Positions 8,851 to 16,880 of a stretch of 30,945 nt of DNA are shown here, piece after piece. Both the position numbers and the translations under genes were made by a program. Position 1 is the stretch's first letter; every line of letters starts with the position of its first letter. The notes below the pieces were generated by a model. That model worked only from the letters and a program-made list of their open reading frames with translations, searched no databases and had not been told where the DNA came from. The stretch comes from WLNJ01 sp037131165 (lineage in GTDB: Bacteria; Actinomycetota; Thermoleophilia; Solirubrobacterales; Solirubrobacteraceae). Location of the stretch: contig JBAXRO010000021.1 of assembly GCA_037131165.1 (NCBI GenBank), forward strand, positions 1 through 30,945, given 5' to 3'.

Positions 8851-9630
8851 ATGTCGAAGATCAGCAAGAAGAAGTTCGAGGAGGAACTGCACCACCTCCA
8901 GACTGAGCTCGTGATCCAGCAGAACTACATCCGTGAGGAGGGCCTGCGGGTCGTCGTGATCTTCGAGGGGCGCGACGCTGCCGGCAAGGGCGGAGTCATC
9001 AAGCGGATCAACGAACGGATCAACCCGCGCTGGTGCCGCACCGTCGCATTGGGGACCCCGACCGAGCGCGAGCGCACGCAGTGGTACTTCCAGCGCTACG
9101 TCACCCACCTGCCGGCAGCGGGGGAGATGGTCCTGTTCGACCGCAGTTGGTACAACCGCGCCGGAGTCGAGCGGGTGATGGGTTTCTGTACCGACCACGA
9201 GTACCAAGACTTCATGCGCTCGTGCCCCGAGTTCGAGCGGATGCTCGTTCGCTCTGGGATCACGGTCATCAAGTACTGGTTCTCGGTCAGCGACGAGGAG
9301 CAGGAGCGCCGTTTCCAGACTCGGGCGACCGATCCGATGCGTCGGTGGAAGCTGAGCCCGATGGACCTCAAGTCGCGGGAGATGTGGAGCGCCTACTCAC
9401 GTGCCAAGGACGAGATGTTCCGCTACACCAACATCGAGGAGGCGCCGTGGTACGTCGTCGACGCCGACGACAAGCGCCGCGCGAGGCTCAACTGCATCAG
9501 CCATCTGCTCGAGATGGTCCCCTACAAGGACTTGACGCCCGGGCCGATCGACCTGCCGCCCCGGACCGACGACAGCAGCTACGTGCGCCCGCCCTTCAGC
9601 GAGCAGCGCTTCGTGCCCGAGCGGTACTGA
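8851..9630 (+). CDS. ppk2: Polyphosphate kinase 2 (PPK2 family)
   Basis: A 259-residue single-domain kinase that transfers phosphate between polyphosphate and nucleoside di- or monophosphates in the cytoplasm. The Walker A-like loop GRDAAGKGG is at 40-48, preceded by RVVVIFEG. Walker B with the lid, LFDRSWYNRAGVERVMGF, starts near residue 95 with Asp97. The KYWFSVSDEEQERRF and PMRRWKLSPMDLKS segments are typical of PPK2 enzymes that favour GDP/ADP phosphorylation (class I-like length), but the class cannot be fixed by eye. The ATG at 8851 has GGAGAG upstream. The last 35 bases overlap the 3' end of the opposite-strand gene (stop at 9596), an unusual tail-to-tail coding overlap. Confidence 0.95.
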   Translation: MSKISKKKFEEELHHLQTELVIQQNYIREEGLRVVVIFEGRDAAGKGGVIKRINERINPRWCRTVALGTPTERERTQWYFQRYVTHLPAAGEMVLFDRSWYNRAGVERVMGFCTDHEYQDFMRSCPEFERMLVRSGITVIKYWFSVSDEEQERRFQTRATDPMRRWKLSPMDLKSREMWSAYSRAKDEMFRYTNIEEAPWYVVDADDKRRARLNCISHLLEMVPYKDLTPGPIDLPPRTDDSSYVRPPFSEQRFVPERY

Positions 9631-11020
9631 CTCCAGCGCGGGCCGCGCGGTACACGGACCATTCGCCTGACCTGCCGATCGACTCGAGGGCGATGTTGGT
9701 CGGCAACGGGGCGCGCCTGTTGCCCTCACGCGACGGGCTCGCGAGCAGGATTGCTGGCAGTTCGAGGCTGCCGGTCCAGTTCGGACCCCAGATCACCTGG
9801 GTGCCGGTGATCGGGACCTCGAGCTGCCAGGCGAGCGCCGTCCGCCGTGACCAATTCATCACTATCGGCTCGCCGACCCCGACGATCGCGTCGCGCCCTC
9901 CAGCGAGGTTGACGGCCGCCTTCATCGCCGCCGCGGTCTCCGATCCGCTTCTGAAGCGCGAGATCGAGTCGGCGGCGAAGCTCAAGCCGAAGAGGAGCGA
10001 GGCGCCGAAGCCGACCGCGACCGCGCCTGTCGCGGCCTGACGCAGGCGAGTCCGCTCGAGCAGCTCGCACGCCCGGGCGAGGCCCCAACCGGCCGCCACA
10101 CTCCCAACGACTTCCGCCGGTACAAGGTAGCGGGCGTTGCCGGAGAAGCCGATTTGGATCAGGACCGCGACGAGGACGACCCACGCGGCGCTCGCCCCCA
10201 GAAGCATCAGTACGGACCGGTTGCGGTCACGGACCGCCAGAACCACGGCGGCGGCGAGCCCCACCGCCGCCAGTGGTGCGATTCCGTTGAAGAAGGGCAG
10301 GAGTACGCCGCCGGCCGCCCGGATGCTCTCGGTGCCGGACGCTCCTCCGAACGGTTCCCCCGAGCCCCACCAGCTCAGGCCAGCCCACACTGCGATCGGC
10401 GCCACGAACAGGGCGATAGCGGTCGCCGGTCGCACCCGACCAGAATGGATGCCCCACACGCCAATGGCGAGCGAGAACGCCCACGCCTCCGGCCTCATCA
10501 GCCCCGCTGCGGTAATCAGTGCCAGCGCCGGCGTCGGGCGGTTCGAGAGCAGGGCGAGGATCGCGCCCAGCAAAGCCAAGGCAGTGAGCGGCTCCGAGTA
10601 GCCGTTGACGGAGGCATCGAAGAGAACGGGGACCAGCAGCGCGCCGGCGGCCGCGAACGCAGCGGCCCGCCGGCCTCCGAGCCTGTCGCCGATCTGCCAG
10701 GCAAACACCGGGACCGCCAGCCAGGCCGCGCGGGACAACGCCAACCAGGTGAAGGGCGCCAGCTCCCCGACCGGCCCGAGCGGAGCCATCAGCAACATCG
10801 GAAGAGGCTTGATCGTGGAGCCGGTCGTCGTGTCCAGTTCGAGGTGCGCGATCTCTCTCGCCCAGATCATCCATGACCACGCATCGTGACCGAGGCCGGG
10901 GAGGAGGGCAGCCGTGATGGCGGCGACCGTGAGGACGGCGAGACCGAGGGTCAGCGCCGTTCGGTGTGAACGGCGCTGAACTCCGGCTGCCCGGACCTTG
11001 CTGCTTTCAGCTTGATGCAT
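9596..11020 (-). CDS. Polytopic GT-C-like membrane glycosyltransferase candidate (paralogue 2)
   Basis: A 474-residue membrane protein with ten or more hydrophobic helices. It shares with the gene at 4442-5869 the motifs HDAWSWMIWAREI (Asp46), KPLPM, GYSEP, ARYLVP and a soluble C-terminal part, so the two are paralogues. The acidic residue after helix 1 suggests a GT-C transferase using a lipid-linked sugar; no substrate can be named. The ATG at 11020 is the first plausible start but has a weak ribosome site. Unlike its paralogue it stands alone, with no ABC genes beside it. Its stop (TGA, 9596-9598) lies inside the ppk2 coding region. The last ~15 residues are Arg/Ala-rich and may be a dispensable tail. 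Confidence 0.72.
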   Translation of the reverse strand: MHQAESSKVRAAGVQRRSHRTALTLGLAVLTVAAITAALLPGLGHDAWSWMIWAREIAHLELDTTTGSTIKPLPMLLMAPLGPVGELAPFTWLALSRAAWLAVPVFAWQIGDRLGGRRAAAFAAAGALLVPVLFDASVNGYSEPLTALALLGAILALLSNRPTPALALITAAGLMRPEAWAFSLAIGVWGIHSGRVRPATAIALFVAPIAVWAGLSWWGSGEPFGGASGTESIRAAGGVLLPFFNGIAPLAAVGLAAAVVLAVRDRNRSVLMLLGASAAWVVLVAVLIQIGFSGNARYLVPAEVVGSVAAGWGLARACELLERTRLRQAATGAVAVGFGASLLFGLSFAADSISRFRSGSETAAAMKAAVNLAGGRDAIVGVGEPIVMNWSRRTALAWQLEVPITGTQVIWGPNWTGSLELPAILLASPSREGNRRAPLPTNIALESIGRSGEWSVYRAARAGVSTARARSAAR

Positions 11021-11069
11021 CGAGATCGAGTCTTACCGTTGACGGCGGCGACTCGGAGGCGAGCCGGGC

Positions 11070-11102
11070 AAAGAAAAAGGGGCGGACCGTGTGGTCCGCC
11101 CC
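11070..11102 (-). terminator. Rho-independent terminator
   Basis: On the minus strand a perfect 10-bp stem (GGGGCGGACC/GGTCCGCCCC, loop of 4) is followed by TTTTTCTTTG. It begins 30 bases after the stop of the beta-propeller gene at 11133 and ends that transcript before the GT-C-like gene. It is the only textbook intrinsic terminator I found in the window. Confidence 0.92.
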
Positions 11103-11132
11103 TTGGCGACTCTTCCGTGTTCGGCGGGGTTA

Positions 11133-12968
11133 CTAGTTGGTAGTTGCGCCCGTGATGGCTGTGTAGGCCCAGTCGGTGGTCCTGCCGCGCGTCGTGATCT
11201 TGATTCCGAAGCGGTAGCGGTAGGTCGATCCGGCCGTGGTGGGCTTGAACCAGTATCCCGATCCGGCTGCCCCGGTAACCGTCGAGCAGGTTGCCGAGCC
11301 ACTGGTAAGGCAGCGCTGCCAGACGGTCTCGTAGGTGGAGGTGCCATTGACGTAGCCGTTCCAGACCCCGAAGCTTGGCTTCAGGTAAACGTTCCTCTTC
11401 GGGGCACCGCTAGTGAGGCCACTGACGATCGCCGGAGCCACGTTGCGGACCGGTATGGCGACCGGGGTGATCGCCGTGAAGGACTGGATCAGGCCGCTCA
11501 CGGTGTTGTAGTACACGTTGAGCCTCAGCTGGTAGTTGATGTCGTTGTCGGTCACGCCGTACCAGGCGCCGGTCACAGCCTTGCCGACGATGTTGCTGCA
11601 GGAGGAGGCGTCGTTCAGCGTGGTGCAGCGCTGCCACTGGTAGAGGCTCGTCGCGTTACCCGCGGCGTCGAAGAAAGACCAGTTCTGCCCCTTCAGCTGC
11701 GCCTTGTTGTCGATGAAGCTCAGGAGGCTTACCGGGTTGTTGTTGGTGTTCTGACTGATCGTCGCAGCCGTGATCGCAGGTCCTGCGTAGTTGTCCTGCG
11801 GGGTGTTGTTGTTCTGGCCCGAGGTGCTCGTCAGGTTGATCGAGCTGAAGTTGCCTCCAGTTGCGATGCCGACGCCACCAACCGCGAAGATGGTGCTCAC
11901 GTCGCCGCCGAGGAAGTTGGGGTTCCAGTTGACGGATGTACCGCTGGTGGTCACAGCTGCGGCCTTGCCGCGTGCCGTGCCGTTCTGCGTGGTGAAGGCT
12001 CCAGCGAGGTAGACATTCGATCCGTCGGTGTCAATCGAGTTGACGGCCCCGTCGAAGTTGGGGTTCCAAGACGCGAGTGTTCCGTCCGTGCCGACCGCGG
12101 CTGCCCGGTTGCGGGTCGTGGTGCCACCGACCGTCGTGAAGGCGCCGCCGAGGTAGACGGTCGAGCCGCTGACGTTGAGATGGAGCGCGTTGACGGCCCC
12201 GTTCAGGTTGGGGTTCCAAGACCCGAGTGTTCCGTTGGTGCCGACTGCGGCTGCCCGGTTGCGGGTCGTGCCACCGACGGTCGTGAAGTCACCGCCGAGG
12301 TAGACGTTGCCGCTGGAGAGAGCGATCGCCCGACCGGCCCCGTTCAGGTTCGGGTTCCAGCTCTGAACGGCGCCACTGGAGACGGAGACCGCTGCGGCGT
12401 TGTTACGAGAGGCTCCGCCGACCTTGTCGTCGAACGAACCGGTGAAGTAGACGTTGGTTCCATCCGAGTCGATTCCTCTGACAACGGGTGTCACGGAGTC
12501 GCGGCTTGAGATCGCGGGGGTCCAGGAGGAGTCGATCGTCCCGCCCGTGCTGACGCGGGCAAGGCTCGTGGCTCTGACGATGGTCGATCCATTGACGAGG
12601 TCAGATCCGAGGAGGTTCGCGAACTCGCCACCCAAGTAGACGTTGCCACCGGTGACGTGGAGTGCTCGCACCGCTGCGTCGGGGTTCGGAGCCCAGTTCG
12701 GGTCGACGCTGCCGTCGGCGAGGATGTGGGCAGCGTTTATGCGGTCGGTGGTTACGCTACCGACCGTCACCGTGCCGAATTCGCCACCGATGTAGAAACC
12801 ACCGCTGCCGTCATACGCAAGCGTGTGAATCGGGCCGTCGGCGTTTGCTCCGGATCCTGCGGCGTGCGCGGAAGGAGCGGCGAGCGCGAGCATCGCGACA
12901 GCTCCGAGTGCCGCCAGGGCCGCTGTTGCCTTGGAGATGGTCAGGGTGGTGGTCGAGAAACGAATCAT
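11133..12968 (-). CDS. Secreted delta-60-like beta-propeller protein with C-terminal Cys-paired modules
   Basis: A 611-residue exported protein. The ATG at 12968 has a good GAGGAGA site and starts a signal peptide cut near AHAAG (about 36). From ~57 to ~370 there are six to seven repeats of ~47-60 residues of the form VYLGGxFTTVGGTxRNRAAAV-GTxGTLxSWNPNxxGAVNAL, like delta-60 (DUF5122) repeats, consistent with a beta-propeller. The C-terminal ~200 residues hold two modules with a WQRC...C pattern (YQWQRCTTLNDASSC and TVWQRCLTSGSATC), as in many actinobacterial secreted Ig-like domains. Function is unknown; binding or adhesion outside the cell is inferred. Many Thr/Asn/Ser residues suggest an extracellular surface. 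It is followed by a strong terminator and preceded by a 12-base palindrome. Confidence 0.88.
   Translation of the reverse strand: MIRFSTTTLTISKATAALAALGAVAMLALAAPSAHAAGSGANADGPIHTLAYDGSGGFYIGGEFGTVTVGSVTTDRINAAHILADGSVDPNWAPNPDAAVRALHVTGGNVYLGGEFANLLGSDLVNGSTIVRATSLARVSTGGTIDSSWTPAISSRDSVTPVVRGIDSDGTNVYFTGSFDDKVGGASRNNAAAVSVSSGAVQSWNPNLNGAGRAIALSSGNVYLGGDFTTVGGTTRNRAAAVGTNGTLGSWNPNLNGAVNALHLNVSGSTVYLGGAFTTVGGTTTRNRAAAVGTDGTLASWNPNFDGAVNSIDTDGSNVYLAGAFTTQNGTARGKAAAVTTSGTSVNWNPNFLGGDVSTIFAVGGVGIATGGNFSSINLTSTSGQNNNTPQDNYAGPAITAATISQNTNNNPVSLLSFIDNKAQLKGQNWSFFDAAGNATSLYQWQRCTTLNDASSCSNIVGKAVTGAWYGVTDNDINYQLRLNVYYNTVSGLIQSFTAITPVAIPVRNVAPAIVSGLTSGAPKRNVYLKPSFGVWNGYVNGTSTYETVWQRCLTSGSATCSTVTGAAGSGYWFKPTTAGSTYRYRFGIKITTRGRTTDWAYTAITGATTN
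12030..12360 (-). repeat. DNA-level tandem repeats inside the propeller gene
   Basis: Three successive units begin near 12043, 12193 and 12333 (spacing 150 and 140 bases). The first two are nearly identical over long stretches, for example ggttgcgggtcgtg near 12110 and 12260. They encode propeller blades. The similarity at base level suggests recent unit duplication, gene conversion, or a risk of assembly collapse. Confidence 0.75.
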
Positions 12969-13057
12969 GGTCTCCTCTTCAATCGTCGATGAATGGCTTG
13001 GCCGAGCTCTGGAACTGGTCAAGCCAGCCACGGAACCTGCTCCTGTAAGTACGTTTC

Positions 13058-13069
13058 ATCGTTAACGAT
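13058..13069. promoter_or_regulatory. 12-base perfect palindrome upstream of the propeller gene
   Basis: ATCGTTAACGAT is self-complementary over 12 bases and lies about 90 bases before the ATG at 12968, in an AT-richer stretch of the gap. The position fits an operator or promoter element. No regulator can be assigned. Confidence 0.3.
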
Positions 13070-13110
13070 ACAGACTTCCCGAGGAAGCGCCAAGTGGGAA
13101 CCGTCAGGTT

Positions 13111-13137
13111 GCTGCCGGGTTGCCGCTTACCGGCAGC
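13111..13137 (-). terminator. Possible terminator hairpin
   Basis: GCTGCCGG (13111-13118) pairs with CCGGCAGC (13130-13137) around an 11-base loop, 20 bases after the stop of the gene at 13157. No T-tract follows, so its activity is uncertain. Confidence 0.35.
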
Positions 13138-13156
13138 GGGACTGCCGCAAACGCCC

Positions 13157-14611
13157 TTACTTCCAAGCGATGAGCTTCAGCAGCGCGGGCGACCCGGTGA
13201 CCGCCTTCTGGCGCGTGAAGGCGATCGCGGCAGTGCCGTCTCCACCCACCGAGGCGGTGGGGTAGTGGAGGAGATCGGGAACCGATCCCGCTCGTCCCGG
13301 GCTGACGATCGTGGAGGTTGCTCCCCTGCCGCCCTTGACGTCGATCCTCACACCCTGAAGGTAGACTTGGGGCGGGAAGGCAGTCCCCTGCACGGCCGAC
13401 CAGACGACCGTCGTCATCCCCGAAGGAGCCACGGTCATGGTTGGACCGAAGCCCTCGACCAGCGAATCCTTGCCGGCAGGCCCGAAGTCCACCAGGGCAC
13501 CCGCGCGGTAGGTCGCACTGAATCGCTTGAGGCGCAGCTTGAATTGCCCCGCGCGATTCCTGTAGGTCCAACAGACCGTCGCGGTGCCGGCCGAGTCGAC
13601 TCCGACCGAAGGGCTTGGCGACGTCGGCTGCGAGGCGACCTCGACGTAGCGTCCCCTTGCGCCGGTCGAATCCAGGCGAACGAGGCGCATCGCGTACGCC
13701 GACCCGGTCCACTCGGTCCAGACAATGTTGGAGCGCCCGTTTGGCGCCATGGTGATCACCGGCTCTTCGGCGGCAGGCCGGTCCGGGTTGCTGATGTCGA
13801 TGATCTCCCCCAGTTCGCCGGTCGGTCCGATCTGGCGGACCTGCATGACCGCGCGCGAGACTCCTTCTCGTCTCCACACCACGTCGGCCGAACCGTTGGG
13901 GCGGACCGCGACCCGGGGGTCGAAGTGGGCGCCGTGGTCCGGTGTCAGGTCGAGGGTCTGGCCGGGTAGTCCGGCGGCGTCGATTCGCCTTGCTTCAATC
14001 CACGACTTCAGGCTGTCGTCCCGCCGCCAAACGACGGTCGTCACGCCGTTGGCTGAGGAACGGATCTGCAGGTAGCGGATGCGGGAGCCGGCGGCAGCCA
14101 ATTCGATCGGGGCGCCGACCCTGCCAGTCGGGGTGATCCGGATTGCGCGGACTGTGACTGAGGTGCCGTTCTCGTCGAGTGAGGACCATGCGACCGTGGT
14201 GGTCCCGTTGCTCGCAGTGGAGGAGACGGCATCCCGGACGGTCTTGCCGGATTCCGAGACGATCGCGAGCGGCGTCTTCACCTCAATGGCCTTGTTGACC
14301 GTCCGGCGTTTCTTGCCGGTGCCCGTCGTGACCCTGACGATCTTCGTGCTCACCCTCAGGCCTCGGATCGCGTAGCCCGTGGGTTCGGCTATTGGACCGA
14401 GGTTCTGTACCCATGTGACGGTTCGCGTCCCGTTCGATGCCACACCGACCGAACTCTTCGAGGCATTGACGCTCGAACTGGTCAGGTCAATGACCGTGCT
14501 CGGCGCTGCAGCGAGCGCTCCAGCGGGCGCGCACAACAGCACACCGGTGGCTACGGCCGCGAGCACGGCAGACGGCCCGAGCTTGATTGGACGTTTGGGG
14601 TCAAGGCTCAT
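13157..14611 (-). CDS. Secreted repeat protein, probable beta-propeller
   Basis: A 484-residue exported protein. The ATG at 14611 begins a signal peptide (MSLDPKRPIKLGP then a hydrophobic stretch, cut near GALAAAP, ~35). About eight units of ~50 residues follow, each carrying a core such as ASNGTTTVAWSS, SANGVTTVVWRRD, RPNGSADVVWRRE, APNGRSNIVWTEW, DSAGTATVCWTY or APSGMTTVVWSA, then a segment with R-RID-TG-GxPGxx-DL. This periodic 'xxNGxxTVVW' pattern is typical of a beta-propeller. No catalytic residues are recognisable. It is on the same strand as the next propeller gene but separated by a hairpin and 188 bases, so they are probably separate transcripts. The open frame continues to 14839, but that extension would overlap the divergent ZIP gene and is Arg-rich noise. 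Confidence 0.85.
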   Translation of the reverse strand: MSLDPKRPIKLGPSAVLAAVATGVLLCAPAGALAAAPSTVIDLTSSSVNASKSSVGVASNGTRTVTWVQNLGPIAEPTGYAIRGLRVSTKIVRVTTGTGKKRRTVNKAIEVKTPLAIVSESGKTVRDAVSSTASNGTTTVAWSSLDENGTSVTVRAIRITPTGRVGAPIELAAAGSRIRYLQIRSSANGVTTVVWRRDDSLKSWIEARRIDAAGLPGQTLDLTPDHGAHFDPRVAVRPNGSADVVWRREGVSRAVMQVRQIGPTGELGEIIDISNPDRPAAEEPVITMAPNGRSNIVWTEWTGSAYAMRLVRLDSTGARGRYVEVASQPTSPSPSVGVDSAGTATVCWTYRNRAGQFKLRLKRFSATYRAGALVDFGPAGKDSLVEGFGPTMTVAPSGMTTVVWSAVQGTAFPPQVYLQGVRIDVKGGRGATSTIVSPGRAGSVPDLLHYPTASVGGDGTAAIAFTRQKAVTGSPALLKLIAWK

Positions 14612-14727
14612 GTCTCGGATTCTGACACGGCGGCGGTCAAGAAGTTGCGGTCGGCGGCCCGCCAAACGACTGTCCGATGCGCCCATGCCCCCTCGATGTC
14701 GCCTGCCGCACGACGTAGCCTTGCGGC

Positions 14728-15474
14728 GTGGATGTTCTCGAGGTCTTCGCTGTCGCGATGGTGACGGCCCTGGCGACCGGCCTCGGTGCGCTGCCCGTCG
14801 GTTGGATCGGCGCGGGGCGAGTTGCCCGCTTCGGTCCACTGCTGCTCGGCGTCACCGCGGGCGTGATGACCGCCGCCTCGATCGGCCTGCTGGTCGAGCC
14901 GTTCGGTGACTCCAGCTACCTGCCGGTTGCGGTCGGCTTCGGCCTCGGGGTGCTGTTCCTCGTCGCGACCCAGCGCATGCTGCTCCACCGGGAGAAGGGA
15001 CAAGGCGAGGCCGGCAGGCACGCACGCCGGTCCCTGTTGGTCTTCGCCGTGCTCTTCGTCCACAGCTTGCCGGAAGGCTTCGCGCTCGGCTCTTCCTGGG
15101 CGGCCGGGGCGGACGGTCTCGGTCTCTTCGTCTTCATCGCGATCACGATCCAGAACATCCCGGAGGGCACCGCGACTGCGATCCCGATGGCCCAGGCGGG
15201 CTACTCGAGGGCGAGGCAGTTTTGGGCCGCGGTCGGCACCAGCCTGCCGCAGCCGGTCGGGGCGGTGATGGCCTTCCTGCTCGTCGAGCAGATCCGCGCC
15301 CTGCTCCCGTGGTCGCTCGGCTTCGCTGCCGGGGCGATGCTGGCCCTCGTCGCATTCGACCTGCTGCCCGAGGCGCTGGCGGAGCGGGCGAAACGCGGGC
15401 AGGTCGCGGTCGGGGTCGCGATGGCGCTCGCCGTCATGGCCCTGACGGCGATGCTGTTGGCCGCCGCCGGGTGA
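14728..15474 (+). CDS. ZIP-family divalent metal transporter
   Basis: A 248-residue membrane protein with about eight helices that would import zinc or other divalent metals. The two metal-site helices carry VHSLPEG (112-117) and QNIPEG (142-147), the HNxPEG-type motifs of TM4 and TM5. The Gln in place of His in the second motif is seen in the GufA-like branch of the family. A short soluble loop with His and Arg (about 86-101) lies between TM3 and TM4. The start is GTG at 14728; the nearest in-frame ATG is ten codons on (14758) and would cut TM1. It is divergent from the propeller gene across 116 bases. Confidence 0.9.
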   Translation: MDVLEVFAVAMVTALATGLGALPVGWIGAGRVARFGPLLLGVTAGVMTAASIGLLVEPFGDSSYLPVAVGFGLGVLFLVATQRMLLHREKGQGEAGRHARRSLLVFAVLFVHSLPEGFALGSSWAAGADGLGLFVFIAITIQNIPEGTATAIPMAQAGYSRARQFWAAVGTSLPQPVGAVMAFLLVEQIRALLPWSLGFAAGAMLALVAFDLLPEALAERAKRGQVAVGVAMALAVMALTAMLLAAAG

Positions 15475-15637
15475 TCACGCTGGCGGCAAACTCGTTTCCC
15501 GGCACGACCGTCTTTACCGTTTCCAAACCATCGGTTGCGTAGCCTTGGCGAGTGCTCGTTCTCGCTTCAGTTCCGCGGATCCGGCTGACGACGGTCCACC
15601 GGCCCGATTCCTTGGCTGATCGGCCACAATCGACTGG

Positions 15638-15982
15638 ATGGGGGATACGCGTCGGATGTCAGGTCGCCGGCCGATGAAGCTGGTCGCTCGCTTCGGCCTC
15701 CCACTGGCCATGATCCTGACTCTCGGGGCGCCTGCCGCTGCCAGCGCCGGGATGGCGACCGGGGTCAATGCCGGGCCCTATCTCGATTCGGCCACGGCGA
15801 AGGCGATCAACGCGGCGAGTATCTCGCGCGTACGCGCTCCGGTCTTCTGGCGCGACGTGCAGCCGACGGGGCCGGATTCCTGGGTGTGGGAAGGGACCGA
15901 CGAGCAGGTCCGCCTGGCCGCACAGCACTCACTCGTCCTCGACGTCGTTCTCGCAGGATCGCCGGAGTGGGCGATCTCTTGA
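15638..15982 (+). pseudogene. N-terminal fragment of a glycoside-hydrolase-like secreted protein, truncated at ~15975
   Basis: The start is ATG at 15638 or 15674. A signal peptide (KLVARFGLPLAMILTLGAPAAASA) is followed by RVRAPVFWRDVQPTGPDSWVWEGTDEQVRLAAQHSLVLDVVLAGSPEWA. This is the first beta-alpha part of a (beta/alpha)8 glycosidase of the GH39/GH5-like kind, where 'W..VQP' and 'SP.WA' are usual. The family needs 300-450 residues, but here the frame stops (TGA, 15980-15982) about 100 residues in, immediately after SPEWA, where an opposite-strand gene fragment begins. The gene is therefore broken, by rearrangement or by misassembly. Confidence 0.7.
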
Positions 15983-16121
15983 AAGCGCCGTCGTAGCAGC
16001 CGAGATCGAGGATTCGCTCGAAGGGATCGAGGTCACGGACGTATTCGACGATCCGGTCGCGGTTGGCAACCTCGCTGCCTTCGAAGATCGCTCTCAGCCT
16101 GTCACTCACGGGCATCGGCAC
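15978..16121 (-). pseudogene. N-terminal fragment of a SAM-dependent methyltransferase
   Basis: Starting at GTG 16121 (or ATG 16115) the minus strand encodes ~47 residues: VSDRLRAIFEGSEVANRDR, then ERILDLGCYDGAF. The latter is motif I (SAM-binding loop, DLGCxDG) of class I methyltransferases. The similarity ends right after GAF, at about 15978, and what follows is antisense of the truncated glycosidase and Arg-rich. The rest of the methyltransferase is missing from the window. Confidence 0.65.
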
Positions 16122-16264
16122 TTGATAGCACTTTTCCCCAAGGCCGGTTCAGCAGGGCATGACTGGATTGGAAGGCCTCCGCCCCTGCCTTTCGAGCAGC
16201 TCGCCGACTGTCCATGCAAGCTGCGGAGGCTGGCGAGCGACCGTGCTCCCGCCAGCGAACCCGA

Positions 16265-16804
16265 TCAGCCGCCTGGGATCGGCGCGCTCAGCTCCTTGAC
16301 CTTCGCTCCGGCATCCCCTGCGAGCGCAGTCAGGCCGCCAATGCCAGCCGCGAGGCCGGCGATCTGTGCGGGGTCGAACGAACCCGACTTCAAACCCGGA
16401 GTGAGACTGCTGACCTGATTGATCATCCCAGTCATCTTCTCGCCCACCCCGCGGAGCTTCTCGTCGGAGAGGGCAGCGTTGCGGGCCGACTTGAGCTGCT
16501 GGACGGAGAACGCCGCAGCGGCTGCCGCCTTGATGAGGGCCTTGGTCCGACCCTCGGCCCCGCTCTTGAAGGTCCCGGCCTGCCACGGGTTGTAGATCCA
16601 GCGCTTGATCGCGCCAAAGGCCAGCCCGGCGTGCAGCACGAACTTGGTCTTGGCGAACTTGACGTCGGGGACCGTCTTCGAGGTGACCTGCCCGTTGGCG
16701 CCGGTGCTGGACACCGTCTTCGTGTCGCTTCCGCAGCCGGTGGCGACGAGGGTCGAGGGAGCAATTGCGAGCGCACACAGCAACAGGGCAAGTCTTGAGT
16801 TCAT
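16265..16804 (-). CDS. Putative lipoprotein of unknown function
   Basis: A 179-residue exported protein. The N-terminus MNSRLALLLCALAIAPSTL is followed by VATGC with Cys24, an acceptable though not ideal lipobox (Ala at -3). After a short Ser/Thr/Gly linker come mainly helical segments: FVLHAGLAFGAIKRWIYNPW, an Ala-rich helix (KALIKAAAAAAF), and a Gly/Ala-rich C-terminus ending in Pro-Gly. I do not recognise the family. The 'HAGLAFGAIKRWIYNPWQAG' block looks conserved-like and would be the best search seed. It lies downstream of the cyclopropane synthase on the same strand, 203 bases away. Confidence 0.7.
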   Translation of the reverse strand: MNSRLALLLCALAIAPSTLVATGCGSDTKTVSSTGANGQVTSKTVPDVKFAKTKFVLHAGLAFGAIKRWIYNPWQAGTFKSGAEGRTKALIKAAAAAAFSVQQLKSARNAALSDEKLRGVGEKMTGMINQVSSLTPGLKSGSFDPAQIAGLAAGIGGLTALAGDAGAKVKELSAPIPGG

Positions 16805-16880
16805 GAGCGGGAAGGTACCAGCGTCGCTCGACGCCGTAGCTGCCCGGATCGGTGGGCGCCGGGACGATCCAAGGTTCCCC

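Noticed and set aside
7690..9207. 505-residue open frame antisense to the secreted protein and ppk2
   Set aside because: The opposite strand encodes a signal peptide and clear PPK2 motifs; the antisense product has no recognisable pattern.
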